Notes: generated by a model not told the origin, from the sequence alone. 64,000 nucleotides of DNA from Gongronella butleri (GCA_025201375.1 JAIWZP010000015.1:186001-250000); one strand, 5' to 3'; counted from the stretch's first letter, positions 41,267 to 52,521 are shown. A program made the numbers and translations.

Positions 41267-44100
41267 CAAAAAGGAAAAAGCACAACAGGCACATTGACTC
41301 ATTTCTGTTTTTATTTTCAGGTTATGCGCGTCTTGGCAATGATACCCTAATACAAGCAACGCCTAAAAAAGTGCCAATGCCCGCCAAAGTCACATATGTG
41401 GCTGCCACGGTAAGATCTGTACCATTGAAATTGAACAATGTTCTCATTTTATGCGAATAGGACTATGCCACTGTCATCCTGCTAGAGACCCATGAGGTGT
41501 TTGTCCTGTCAAATTTCAAGTCACAAAAGATCACGTATGTTTTCCCAAGAAAATCCAAAAAAAAAAAAAAAAAATTTGACATGCTTTTTTTTTTCTTTTT
41601 TTCTTCTTCTTTTTTTGGCCAGATTTCCATTGCAGCGATTCCCGAGTGAGATCAATGTTCACACCTCTGTGCACCATTACATCACCAAGATTGTGTCTGG
41701 TGGAGCGCATTATTTTGCAGCCATTTCGAATTTGGGCGAAGTGTTTCTGTGGTCGTGCAAGCCAAAGCAGCCACAAGCGGCGCCGCAGCAACCAGGGGCC
41801 GAATCCAAGCTGGTGACGAAGCTTGTGGAAACAGGGATGACGGCTCCGCGGCGCGTGTGGATGACCTCGCGTGCCGAGCGTGTTGCAACGGATGTGGCTA
41901 TTGGGCTTGACCAGGTGTTGATCACGACATGTGCGGGATACGTGTACCTAGGCGACATCTCGCGCGACGCGTCCAATGTGAAATTCCAGCTTGTGCCTCA
42001 ATTGCAACGATGCATCCGCGTGTGCGCCAATCCCAATGGCGCGTATGCCGCTATCCGATCCGAACATCATATCCCATTACCACCGCCTCTCGCACCCACA
42101 CTCGGCATCGACCTTGCCGCCGCATTGCCACACCACAAAATCACAACCACGATGCAGCCCCAAATCGACCAACTTCAAAATATCCGCAAACAAGCATTGG
42201 AAACATTGGAAAGGCATATCATACCTGCATCCACTCCCTCCTTATCATCCGATGAGAATGAGGACAATAACGACGACGAGTACGTGGACGAAAAAGAGCT
42301 GTTGACGCGTCAATTGGAGCAACAGCATGATGCGCGTGTCCATGATCTTGTGGGATCATCGTGGGCGGCTTTAAAAGACACTTTGGCGCGCGACCCGACC
42401 CTCGACATGTGCTTTTGGGTAGGCGAGCGGCCATTATATTGCCATTCAAGCATTTTACACGCACGGTGCGATCGCCAGGTGCTCAAGCGCTTGTTTTCAT
42501 CCAAATCTGTCGTGTCTGGCCATATTTTGATGCGCATGGACGAAACAAACATGACGAAAAAGCACGTGCACGTCGATGGCTCCAGTCTCGTGGCCATGTA
42601 TACCCTTCTCGACTATATTTACAACCGTCTCGATTTGCTCGCGCCGCTCCCTCCCTTGATCAAACACTCACTTGCACCCAATTGGACGCCGGATTTGCCT
42701 TTGCTTCGTACAGATCTCGTGGAATTGGCCACCCTGCTGGGCCTGCACTCCTTGCGCGAGAGTTTGCAATCTATCTACATGCCCAGCGGCCCACAAACGA
42801 CATTGTCGCAAGACTTTGAATGCCACCTGCGTCTCCTCATCGACAACGATAATGAAAATGGCGACGATGATGCAGATGTGCTGCTGATGCTCGAGAACGA
42901 CGCGTCGCTACGATGCCACGAGCTCATTCTGCGGCAGCGCTGCCCGTTTTTTGCGTGCCTTTTTGACCCTCAGGCTGCGTGGCTTGATGCGCGACGCGTG
43001 CCTGGCACACCTATGCGTGTCAATCTCAATCACATCCCGTCCAAAGTTATGGTGTCCGTCTTGAAATTCATTTACACGGATCCGGAGGACGAACATGACC
43101 TTCTCGACGACGTTGTCTTTGAGTCTTCCGAGGATATGATGCAGTTCACCTTGCAATTGCTGCTCGTTGCTGACGAATTCCTTTTACCTGGGCTCAAACG
43201 CCTGTGTGAACGCGCTTTGATTGCATGCCTTTCCTTGCGCACCGCGGGAATGCTGCTCCAGTGCGCTCAAACCTATTTTGCAGATGCACTTAAGAATGCC
43301 TGTCATTCGCTTATCCAGGCAAACATGTCATCTTTTGTCATTTCAGGGTAAATCTGCTTTTATTTTATTTTTTGACGCGTTCTGACTGGCTTCTTTCTTT
43401 TTTTTCGCAGCTTGCTTGGGCAAATGGACGAGGTATTGATGCCTGATTTGTCGGTATTTGTGTGCGAGCAACAAGAAGCATTGTTGCCGCTGGTGGTGCC
43501 ACATCGTGCAGGCCCCCATGTGGCAACCACCCAAGTCAAGTATGAGGTTGACGCAGATGACATGCTCATGGCGTATTCGACGTGGATTGCGGAGAACAGC
43601 CCGATTGCAAGCTCATCATGGATCACTTACGAGACGATTCAATCGATTGCCACCAACAATTCCGCTGAAGCCGCAGACCGTGCCGCGCCATTGCTCTCGT
43701 CATCCACGTCGTCTTCGTCCTCGTCGCCAAATGCGCCGTCATCGGCATCGTCCTCGGCCACCACAACGACCACCACCGCCAAACCCAAGAATAAATCGCC
43801 AGCCAAGGCTCGCCAGGCCGCCACCGAACAGTGGCCATTGCCATCCTCGACCGAGCATCACTCCGTTGTGACCAAGAGCAGCAGCGCATCATGGCACGCG
43901 CCATCCGTGTAAGCATCGTGCGCTTGTCATCATCAAAAGATATACGAAAATCACCATCTTGGGCTCACATGTTCTTTTATTTTGTTTTTTTCTGGGATCC
44001 CAGGCTTAACAAGACGCTTTCTTTGCGTGACATTGTTGAAATGGAGGAAGCAGAAAAGAAATCATCGAGCGCATCGCCCGCCAAGGTACAGTAGGCAAAA

Positions 44101-44140
<40 letters not shown>

Positions 44141-44887
44141 AAAAACGCGGATTTAATCAATTTTATTGTTTTTTTTTTTTTTTGCTAGTCCTCGTCAGCG
44201 TACAGCAGCAAGAAGATGTCGCAAAAGGAGCGGCGCAAGCTGCAGCATGAAAAACAGCAGCAGCAAGCCATCCAAGCCGCGCCCGCTTCCAAAAAACCTG
44301 CATGGGGCAAGGTCGAGGCCGTCGACGCCATTGATCTTGCCACAGTCGACACCGCTGCTTTCACCATGGACTCGCCATCTTCCGCATCTTCCTACACCCA
44401 TCCTGTACAAACAATATCCGCCTCCACCCAAGAAGATTCCAAAGGAAAAAAGATGTGAGTCAATTTTTACAAAAAAAAAAAAGTATTGTGCTCACTCTAC
44501 TTGTTTGTTTTGCGTCCCAGCTATGTCGATAAGGACGAAGTGATGCAAGATTGGCAGCGCCCTGGAATGGAAGAATCACGCGCGAATCTTTTTGATGCGC
44601 GTCAACATCTTGGTTCATCAGTGATGCTGCTCCCAATGTACAATCCGACAACGGCTGCCAAGCAGCGCGCCGACCAGCAAGAGGCGCTCAATCGCCGTGG
44701 TTCTACCTCGTTCCAGCACATCCAGCACGAGCAACAGCAGCTCGATGACTGGATCAAGGGCAAACGCCGTAAACCTTTGCTCCAGATCCAGCGCGAAGAG
44801 ATCGCCATGGAGGCCATGCGTCAATACTACGTGCAGACACTTTCCATCGGCTCCGGCGAGTGGTTCGACATGCGTTTGGATTCCTAG
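39930..44887 (+). CDS. IBTK: IBtk homologue: ankyrin, RCC1 and tandem BTB protein
   Basis: Eleven exons: 39930-40222, 40295-40367, 40437-41004, 41075-41233, 41321-41409, 41461-41534, 41623-43347, 43411-43908, 44004-44085, 44189-44454, 44521-44887; 1397 aa (human IBtk 1353). Ankyrin repeats ~45-125 (GKTALHYAILYDRYDIAKLL; ENGWTPLHRALYLGRMHIVW). RCC1 blades ~165-450 (DLYTWGVNTSYVLGH, LLICGFGRGGRLGNG, GVLTFGSNEFGQLG, LYTFGLNQGQLG). BTB1 ~670-790 (FWVGERPLYCHSSILHARC) and BTB2 ~830-960 (LRCHELILRQRCPFFACLF). C-terminal family motif LNKTLSLRDIVEMEEAEKK, then FQHIQHEQQQLDDWIKG. Human IBtk is a Cul3 substrate adaptor; fission yeast Btb1 has the same plan. A Cul3 ubiquitin-ligase role is inferred. A 29 nt poly-A run sits in intron 4 and another in intron 9. 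Confidence 0.93.
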
Positions 44888-44939
44888 ATTATGTTATATT
44901 TTGTAAATTATCATAAGCCATGCGCGATTCATACTAGTA

Positions 44940-45745
44940 AAATGCATTTTCTCAAGACTGAGTAATCCGTTTGGCGAAAAAACTTGGAATCATTGGAGCC
45001 TTGAGTCGACTATCCAATGGTCTAAATTTGGCGCCATCTGGTCAGGTTCATCGAGAGAAACGCGTAAAGTATTATTTTGGCCCTAGGTGTTCACTAGCAA
45101 ACACGAATCTCGAGATTCCTCATGACTGAGAGATCCGATTCGCGAAAAAAATTAACACCGTTGAAGAAATGGGTCTACCCGCAGCTGGTCCAAATTTGGA
45201 ACCAGATGCGCAAGTGCTGCCTGATGAAGCGCCAGTTTCATACATAGGCGTAAATGGGTAAAATTTTCACCATTTGGTCACGTACCGCGGGAACCGCTGA
45301 GCAGCCCGACCCGTGAATCACCTCAAATAAATCAGCGGGTCAACGCGGTAAAAGCGCTTGTGGTTTGAGGACATCGTGTCGAGTTCTCGGTAAGTTAACC
45401 TTCAGAGGGTCGTTTTCATCCTGATTTGGCCCTGTTTTCATGAAAAATGCATTTTCTCAGGAAGTTTCTCGGGACTGAGTGATCCGATTCGCGAAAAAAA
45501 TTAACACCGCTTGAGAAATGAGTCTGCTCTCAACTAATCCAAATTTCAGATCAGATGAGCAAGTTTCTGAACAAGCGGCGCTAGTTTTGGGCGCACGTAC
45601 CTACTGTAAAGGTGGTAAAATCACCACCATTTGGTCTCGTACAACAGCGGCAACTGCTGAGCGCCCCGACAACACGTGAGACACCTCAATGCAAATGAAC
45701 CAGCGGCCAAATGCGGTGAAAGCGCTTCTGGTTTGAGAATACAGT
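44940..45745 (+). repeat. Degenerate long tandem repeat, about 350 bp unit
   Basis: Three starts of one unit: near 44957 (CTCAAGACTGAGTAATCCG), near 45117 (CTCATGACTGAGAGATCCG) and near 45466 (CTCGGGACTGAGTGATCCG). Copies 2 and 3 share the full order GATTCGCGAAAAAAATTAAC, TCCAAATTT, CACCATTTGGTC, CGCTGAGC(A/G)(G/C)CCCGAC, CACCTCAA, AACGCGGT/AATGCGGT and AAAGCGCTT(G/C)TGGTTTGAG, spaced about 350 bp. Copy 1 is shortened to about 160 bp. No coding frame. Confidence 0.75.
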
Positions 45746-45764
45746 ATCACCGTTGTTACTACAC

Positions 45765-46150
45765 GACGGGCTTTCGCGAAGTCTTCTACCGGTAGTCTTC
45801 ACAACGTCACAGTATCATACAGTATTTGCTCAATTTTTTTAAGAACGTTGTTGTTGTTGTTGTTGTTGTTCTCGAAGTCTATTATCATACTACTGTATGT
45901 ACGTAGTCTTCACAACGTTTGCTCAAATTACTGTATTTTACAGTATTACGAACGTTGTTGTTGTTCGCGAAGTCTAGTCTTCACGACGTTGTTGATTGTT
46001 TGCTCAATTTTTTTACGAACGCTGCTGTTGTTGTTGTTCGCGAAGAAGTCTAGTCTTCACAACAACGTTGTTTGCTCAATTTTTTATTTACAGTACGAAC
46101 GTTGTTGTTCGCGAAGTCTTTACGTACTGTAGTACAACAAGTCGAACGTA
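45765..46150 (+). repeat. Short-unit tandem array with TTCGCGAA palindromes and GTT runs
   Basis: A unit of roughly 70-110 bp repeats four to five times: a GAACGTTGTTGTTGTT run, TTCGCGAAGTCT, AGTCTTCACAACGTTG, then TTTGCTCAATTTTTTTA. Cores lie near 45771, 45845, 45953, 46017 and 46097; one more stray core (GTCGTTCGCGAAGAAG) is at about 46731. TTCGCGAA is a perfect palindrome and CAACGTTG nearly so, so single strands could fold. Open frames through this array (45848-46307) are made of Leu/Ser/Val runs and are not genes. Confidence 0.78.
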
Positions 46151-46767
46151 CCGGTACGACGTAGTAGTAGCTAGTACGTTGTTGAGTTGTTGTTGTTCAA
46201 TCAAGCAAGCAAGGAGAAGTCTTCATCATCATCATTACTGTATTCTTCACTACTGTACATGTACAGTATCATCATACTGTACCGGTGTTGTGTCTGGCAA
46301 TCCTTAGGTGAAGTGAGAGACAAAAAAAGCAATTGGGGCACCAAGCACCAAGAAAACGCGACAAACGCGTAAAAAAAGAAATAAAGCAGGATAAAAACCT
46401 TTAATGGGTGTTAGTGCACTATTAGGGATATGGATTTATGTGGACTTACCACTGGCAGACAGTGGTTTAAAACGTGCAAAGTAAAAAGAAAAAAAGAAAA
46501 AAAGCAAAAGGATAAAGAAAGAAAGGGTGGTAGGGGCTGCGAAAAGCAAGAAAAGGGCTAAAATAGGGAAAAGAAAAAAAAAAGGAAAAAGGAAAAAGGG
46601 GCACACAAAAAAAAAGCACATTCCTGACACCGGTACTGTATCATGATACTATTATTATTATGCACTACAGTACAACATACCGGTGGTAATACTTCACAAC
46701 AACATATAATTGTTTTATTTTTTCAAACAACGTCGTTCGCGAAGAAGTACGTATGATATTCATAATA

Positions 46768-46995
46768 CACTGAGGGACAAAATTGTATTGATGTTTCGCT
46801 TTTTTTACTTTGACGCGTTATTGCGCAACAATGAATGCAAATGGCGGGATGCTTGGCTTGTGTGTTTTATAGTCCCAGAGATCAATACCTTTCGAATGGT
46901 GTATGGCACGTGGCTGTAGGATCATTATTTCCCCACAAATTGGGTGCTGCTCAAAGTTGGCCCGTGCATCAATACTGTACAATTTTGTCCCTGTG
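46768..46995. mobile_element. Small inverted-repeat element or Tc1 end
   Basis: CACTGAGGGACAAAATTGTA at 46768, continuing TTGATG, is mirrored by CATCAATACTGTACAATTTT continuing GTCCCTGTGTC from 46967. The GGGACAAAATT block resembles Tc1/mariner terminal repeats. It may be a ~230 bp MITE, or the terminal plus subterminal inverted repeat of the Tc1 element whose transposase ends at 47043. No further copy of this end was found on the other side. Confidence 0.5.
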
Positions 46996-47042
46996 TCACG
47001 GACCACCCACCAGGCAAGCCAATTTATTTTTTTTTATATTTT

Positions 47043-49214
47043 TTAGTATTTGATCCACATGCCTTTCGATTTCAACACTTCGTTGACTCTCTTTGGCATG
47101 CTTTCCATGTATTTTCGCACCTTTTCAGGTCCAATTTTCTCCCATGTTTCCTCAGTGCGCTGCCAGAGCTCGTTGATGCCCTTGGGCGGCTCGTCGTAGA
47201 CATGAAAGAGCCTTCTTTTCAGCTCGGACCATAAGTTTTCAATTGGATTCAGGTCCGGGGAGTTGGCAGCAGACCATGGCATGACGTCAAACGGCTGCTC
47301 GTCAGGCCACTTGAGGTTGGCAAGGGTGGTGCAGTATGTGGACTCGCGTTGTGCTGCATGAAAATGACCTCATGCGCGTTATAGCCATACCAGTCGATGG
47401 TTTTCTGGAGTTCGTCCTTCAAAACATCCAGGTACTGTACAACTCTCCGTTCATGTTGCCGGATGATACAGTACCGTACCCTCGCAAAAAAAATGTCGCA
47501 AAGTCAAATTTTCTGCAGTGCCATCTGTAAAATTTATCACTTTAATCTCGTCTGTATTGATCAATAATGGCTCCAATGACATGAAATTTTGTAGAAACAC
47601 TGGTATGGATGTATAAAAAAGACTATAAAATTATAAAATGAATATCTCGAGCGGATTTTGAAATAGAGCAAAAAAGGAGAACCTGACGCGTCACGCGACG
47701 CGACGCGTACCCAAGCCTATACAATGGCCTGTGGAGATGAATTGACATTATGAATCAATATCTCCAAATTTTTCTGAGACAATCGTGGACGTGTCTAATA
47801 ATTTTTGTCAATTCATTTTAGGGCACATGTGTCATGCCAGAGTGCAGTGCGTCAATTAGTCAAATTGTCACTGTGACGCGCCAGGTGCCAAAAAAGTATG
47901 GAAAAATTATTTTATCTCTACGTAGCAAACAATTTTAATCTCTTTGTTGACTTGAAACTATGATAATTATTTAATTTGAAAGGCTAAGAGTGGATACTAT
48001 TGAGTAGCTGTGATTATATCAACCAGGTAAGGCATCACGGTCACACTAAGGAAATCGCGGCAAATGAGGCGTCCGACGCGTCACAGTGACAATTTGACTA
48101 ATTGGCACGCTGCGCTCCGGCATGACGCATGTGCCCTAAAATGAATTGACAAAAATAATTAGACACCTCCATGATTGTCTCAGAAAAATTTGGAGATATT
48201 GTTTCATAATGTCAATTCATCTCCACAGGCCATTGTATAGGCTTGGGTACGCGTCGCGTCGCGTGACGCGTCAGGTTCTCCTTTTTTGCTCTATTTCAAA
48301 ATCCGCTCGATATATTCATTTTATAATTTTATAGTCTTTTTTATACATCCATACCAGTGTTTCTACAAAATTTCATGTCATTGGAGTCATTATTGATCAA
48401 TACAGACGAGATTAAAGTGATAAATTTTACAGATGGCACTGCAGAAAATTTGACTTTGCGACATTTTTTTTGCGAGGGTACGGTACAGTATGTGAGACAT
48501 GAAACCTACACCATCCCAAGTGATGCATGCCCATACCATGATGGAGGAGCCGCCGCCGCCGAACTTCTTGGTCATGCGCACGTGTTCCCTTTCCAGCGGC
48601 GCGTCGTCAGGCGCTTTCCACGCCCAGCTTCTGCCGTCCGACCCATACAGTATAAGGCGATTCTGACCTCGTCTGACCAATTAACACGCACGGCGCCAGT
48701 CATCGAGGGTCCAGTAGTGTTGGTAGCGCAAAGCCCACTCATAGCGTTCCTTTTGATGCTTCGCGGTGAGGAGTGCCGGCTTCTTTCTTTTTTTCTCAAT
48801 TGCCACCAGGCCACCATCTTTCAGTGCGCGACGCACGGTTTTTGTACTCACGAACAAGGCATACAGTAATACTCCCGAAAGAGTGCCTTGTTGGCTTGAA
48901 CGGCTGTGCCCACCTTGTCTTTCACGATGTAACGCTTGATGGACTTCTTCATGCGTGCTGAGAGCTTGCATCATGGGCGGCCGGCTTGCACATGATCTCG
49001 CTCGATGCCGCTGTCTCTTTGGACTCGCTGCACAGCACACAGCGAGACACAGGCCTGAGCAGCTAGCTAGAACCGCGCGCAGGGAGAGGCCCTTGGCCCC
49101 TTGCTTGCGCAAGAGCTGGCGGACGTCATTGGCTTTGTCTTCCGAAATGCGCTTCATGCTGTACAGTTGCTCATAAGGCCAGAGTCCACCAAGGTGTCCT
49201 GCCACGTCCATCAT
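47043..49214 (-). pseudogene. Tc1/mariner transposase, broken and interrupted
   Basis: Minus-strand remnant. Upstream part (48484-49214): a frame-shifted helix-turn-helix region, then STKTVRRALKDGG, WALRYQHYWTLDDW, VNWSDEVRIAL with the first catalytic Asp, and GGGGSSIMVWACITWDGVGF. Downstream part (47043-47473): YLDVLKDELQKTIDWYGY, VIFMQHNASPHT, then WSAANSPDLNPIENLWSELK with the third acidic residue (Glu). The two parts are separated by the 1.0 kb element at 47474-48483. Between GVGF and NPIEN the reading frame changes at least twice. The second catalytic Asp, expected in a QDNxPxHT-type motif, is absent (QHNASPHT). The protein is therefore not functional. The family call is secure from the GSSIMVWA and SPDLNPIENLW motifs. 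Confidence 0.88.
47474..48483. mobile_element. Foldback element (TA target site) nested in Tc1 transposase
   Basis: Nearly perfect inverted repeats of about 410 bp (47474-47884 and 48060-48483) flank a ~175 bp unique centre. The ends read CCGTACCCTCGCAAAAAAAA ... with complement TTTTTTTTGCGAGGGTACGG. A TA dinucleotide lies directly outside each end (47472-47473 and 48484-48485), the target duplication of Tc1/mariner-class elements. Arms contain TGACGCGTCACGCGACGCGA (left), which is itself rich in ACGCGT. Non-coding. High arm identity implies a younger insertion than its host transposon. Confidence 0.9.
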
Positions 49215-50712
49215 CCATTGTTGTCGTGTTCTTCCTCCTGGACGACATCACGTGTCAAGTCGATCTCGTCCTCGCTTTCCTCGGCATCATCTTCCAGCAG
49301 ATCCATCGTCTCGTCAAAGACGTCCAGCGCGCTTTCGCTAAACTCAGCGTGGTGGTAGTCGGGTGCGTCGACGAATTCGTCGTCTTCCGCAAGTGGACCG
49401 ACGTACTGTACTTCAGGCAGCCACCTGACAGCGCAGCTCCATCGTAACATCGGGAACATCGTCGAGAATGACGTACGCCGTCGTCGTATATCAACAAGCC
49501 CAAGATAGACCTGTCCTTGATAAAGTGTTTGTGCACAACAGAGACGCGCACATTGGCAGCAGCAAGCTTGCTTGCTTGAGACTGATGGGGGCAGGAGGAG
49601 GCATGACGTTGTTGAATCAATACAAAATGTTCAAGATCTTTAAAAATCGATAAAAAATAAAGGAACAAGCAAAAGAAGAAGAGCAGCGGGGGGTTGGCGC
49701 AAATAATAATACTACTGTAGAACCCTTAATAAAGAACGCGGCGGGCATATTTTTTCTGACTTGATCGGGCCAACGGACCCTCAAAATTTTATTGTTGATC
49801 ATACAGTATTACGTACAGGATTTGGTCGACCTAATCTGTACCCATTATTAATAAATATCATACCGTAGTAAAGGCGGCATTACTCTGTCATAGGCACTTT
49901 TTTCCAGTCGACCGCCGTTCATCGTCGTCATGCATCATCATCACTCTTGTTGGACATTTGTCTTGCTTTTTTGGGGCGACGACCTGCCATTTTGTCTGCC
50001 AATTGCATGTTGTCGGAGTTACCTGTTTGGGATGCAGTGTGTGGGGGTAGTCTCTATCTATAGGCAATTACAGAAGTTGTTTTGCGTGCACTCTATGATA
50101 CACATCTCTGTAACGCTCTCCCAATCAAGCGCACGCATAAAACAAGAATTGATCAATCGGAGTTCGAAAGCTCCCAAATTTGGCATTTTCTGAGATTGAA
50201 ATGCGTGACCCTGAATTTTTAAAAGTGGTGGTGGTCGTAGTAGCAGCTCTTCTTACTGGCCTTTGCTTGTTGATGAGGGTTTTTTACTATTGCTGAAAGC
50301 ATTTTTGTATGATACTTGCAAATTTTGCGCTGAACGTGACACGATCCGATCCCCTATGATACTGTATCTCCTGCTGCCTGTGATTTTTTTCAAAATACAG
50401 TACTGTATCATATGATACGTAAAAACTTGTGATCTTGGTACGACGTGATTTAGGGGATGAATGAACTGTTGTTGTGCTCTGTTCGTTTTTTTTTATTCCT
50501 AAAATAGGCGCGGGAAAATCAGGCAAGCTAATGTATGTTTTTGGAAGGCAACACAATGGAATTACAAGAGAGAAAAGACAGAAGAAGAAGAGGCTATACA
50601 AGGCATGATAGAATGAAGACATGCGCCAGAAGTATGATTAAAGTCGAAGGCAAGCATGTAAAAAAATGTACAATGGTGATGGGACAACGGGAATTGTGTG
50701 AAAAAAGATGTA

Positions 50713-52521
50713 TTAGTGGTGCTGCGCGTGAACTTGAAGTAAATGCGATCGGTGGTCGCTCATCGAGGTGGGTATGACACCGACGTGGTTGAGAATCGTA
50801 GCTTTGACGTCAAAGTAGGCCGGCTTGGCAATGCGGTGCGCCAGCAAGTCGTGCATCACGCCATTCATGCTGTTGTACGCTTTGCGAAACACGCCCTGGA
50901 TCACGCCCGCGCTGTACGATTTGGTGCCAAGATCATTGCTACGGTCCAGTGGGTCAATGATCGAGTAGACGGAGCGGCCCTGGCGATCGCGTGCAAACTA
51001 AAATGGAAAAACGAAGCATGAGATGGGATGCATCTGCTTTTTTTTTTGGTATAAAACGTACGCAAGGCTTGTACCGCTTGTTAGCAACGTCCAAGGACAC
51101 CCTGCCCACGGCCATGCTGTACCCGTAGAGCTTGAAAAAGTCCATCAGCAAGACGGCCAAGTTTGTACAGGGATCAATCGAGTTGTTTGACACTTTTGGA
51201 TGCATCTATAAAAAAAAAGCGTGTCAGCGCATTCATATGCCCCCCTTTTTTTACGCACCTGCAAGAAGCTCAGCACCATGCAAGAGAGGCCATAGCCGCC
51301 CATGCCGCCGGTATAAACCTCGTTCAAATTGCGCAGCGCCAGCAGGTGTTTGACAATCAGGGTCAGCTCGGCCATGCCTGGATGGCGCTTTAGCTCCTTG
51401 TTGAGGTAGCTGGCCGCCGACACGCCCGACATGGAATTGACAATGATGTCCACCTTGATCCTCGTAAGCTTGTCAGTGAATTTGATCACGGGCACCTGTT
51501 TCCACAAGTAAAATCAATAAAAAAGCATGAATTGACCAATTTTTTTTTTTTGCAACTTTTTACCGTGGCTCGCGAGATGACCTGGGGTGGTCCATTGGTG
51601 ATGCCGTCCTTTTTCAGCCAATTAGCCAAGTCGTGCAGGTTGTAGCTGCTAATCGACTTGCATTGCACGACCAGATCAATATCACTACAACCATCAAAAT
51701 GATCAGCCCTGGCGTGTCCCTTTTTGAGCTCGTTCCCATCATCTCAATGCTTACCCATTCGGCAGATACAACCCGGTGGCAAAGCTACCAAAGGCATGGA
51801 CCGACGCGCCAGGATATTGCTTCTGGATAGAGCTTGTAATCTTTTGCACGACGCGATTGCGCATCTCAATCTCGTGTGGCAGCGGCTGGAGATATTTCAC
51901 AAAGTCGCTGCACTCCTTGTTGGCACTGGGTCACAAGGAAAAGGATGAGCGAGGGACAATTAGAACAAAAAAAAAGGGGGGCATACCTCTTGATAATGGC
52001 CAAGCGCGACACATCGTGGTCATTGTCACTGTTCCACCATGGGTAAAAGACGCGTTCGGGGCCGTGGGCGGTCTGGGTGGCTAATTGCAAGCATGATGAG
52101 CATCCTTTTGTACAACAAATCTGTGTTTTTTTTCGCTTTTGCTTACGTGGATTCATGATGTCCATCGGGTCGTCGTCAAAAGAGATGAAATCCGTCTCGA
52201 ATTCGCCCTTTGTCGATGTGGGTGTGCCTAATTTTCAAAAACATATCAGCATGGCGCATCGTTTTACTGGTTTCACGCGTTTCATTTGCGTCGCTTGTGT
52301 CACAATAGGTGATTTTACCGTCTTTTGTCGCTCGTCGTTGCTTAGCCATTCTGTCAATCGTCCTTGGTGAGTGGCGATCGTCTTTTTCGCTGATCTTTTG
52401 CTGCTTACTCTATGTATTTTGCTTTTGGGTGTGTTGAAGGTGCCTTGGGTGCCTTGCTCTTGCGCTTAGCTTTGCTTTTTAAAGCAGGCGAGGCACCAGA
52501 GTCCTTTTTCTGGGAGACCAT
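50713..52521 (-). CDS. Non-canonical poly(A) polymerase (Trf4/Cid14-like)
   Basis: Nine exons (minus): 52409-52521, 52319-52350, 52147-52227, 51987-52080, 51755-51925, 51564-51684, 51259-51495, 51062-51205, 50713-50997; 425 aa. Nucleotidyltransferase core: FVKYLQPLPHEIEMRNRVVQ, GSFATGLYLPNGDIDLVVQ with catalytic Asp165 and Asp167, and IKVDIIVN with Asp220. The PAP-associated helical part has MAELTLIVKHLLALRNLNEV, TGGMGGYGLSCMVLSFLQ and a DPLDRSNDLGTKSYSAGVI nucleotide-recognition-like motif. In yeasts Trf4/Cid14 adds short A tails to aberrant nuclear RNAs as part of TRAMP, feeding them to the exosome. The Lys-rich N-terminus (KSKAKRKSKAPKA) could be a nuclear signal. ERVFYPWWNS is the family's entry motif. 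It is shorter than yeast Trf4 (584). Exon 2 (32 nt) is the least certain exon. Confidence 0.92.

Larger units (their letters stand above)
44888..50712. other. Repeat-rich accessory island, no host gene recognised
   Basis: 5.8 kb between IBtk and the poly(A) polymerase. It holds a diverged long tandem repeat (44940-45745), a short-unit palindromic array (45765-46150), a small inverted-repeat element (46768-46995), a broken Tc1/mariner transposase (47043-49214) and a foldback element nested in it (47474-48483). The remaining 49215-50712 has scattered TACTGTA/ATACAGTA palindromes and short open frames without known motifs. An acidic minus-strand frame at 49211-49459 may be part of the same mobile element or chance. 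Confidence 0.7.

Noticed and set aside
45765..46150. Possible CRISPR array
   Set aside because: Units are overlapping palindromic and GTT-rich repeats without unique spacers of constant size, and the host is a eukaryote.
45848..46307. Overlapping frames of 94 and 103 aa rich in Leu, Ser and Val
   Set aside because: Translation of GTT/CTT tandem repeats; artefact of the array.
49211..49459. Acidic 82 aa minus-strand frame next to the Tc1 remnant
   Set aside because: Rich in Asp/Glu but with no start context or family match. It could be an N-terminal part of the broken element; not called as a gene.
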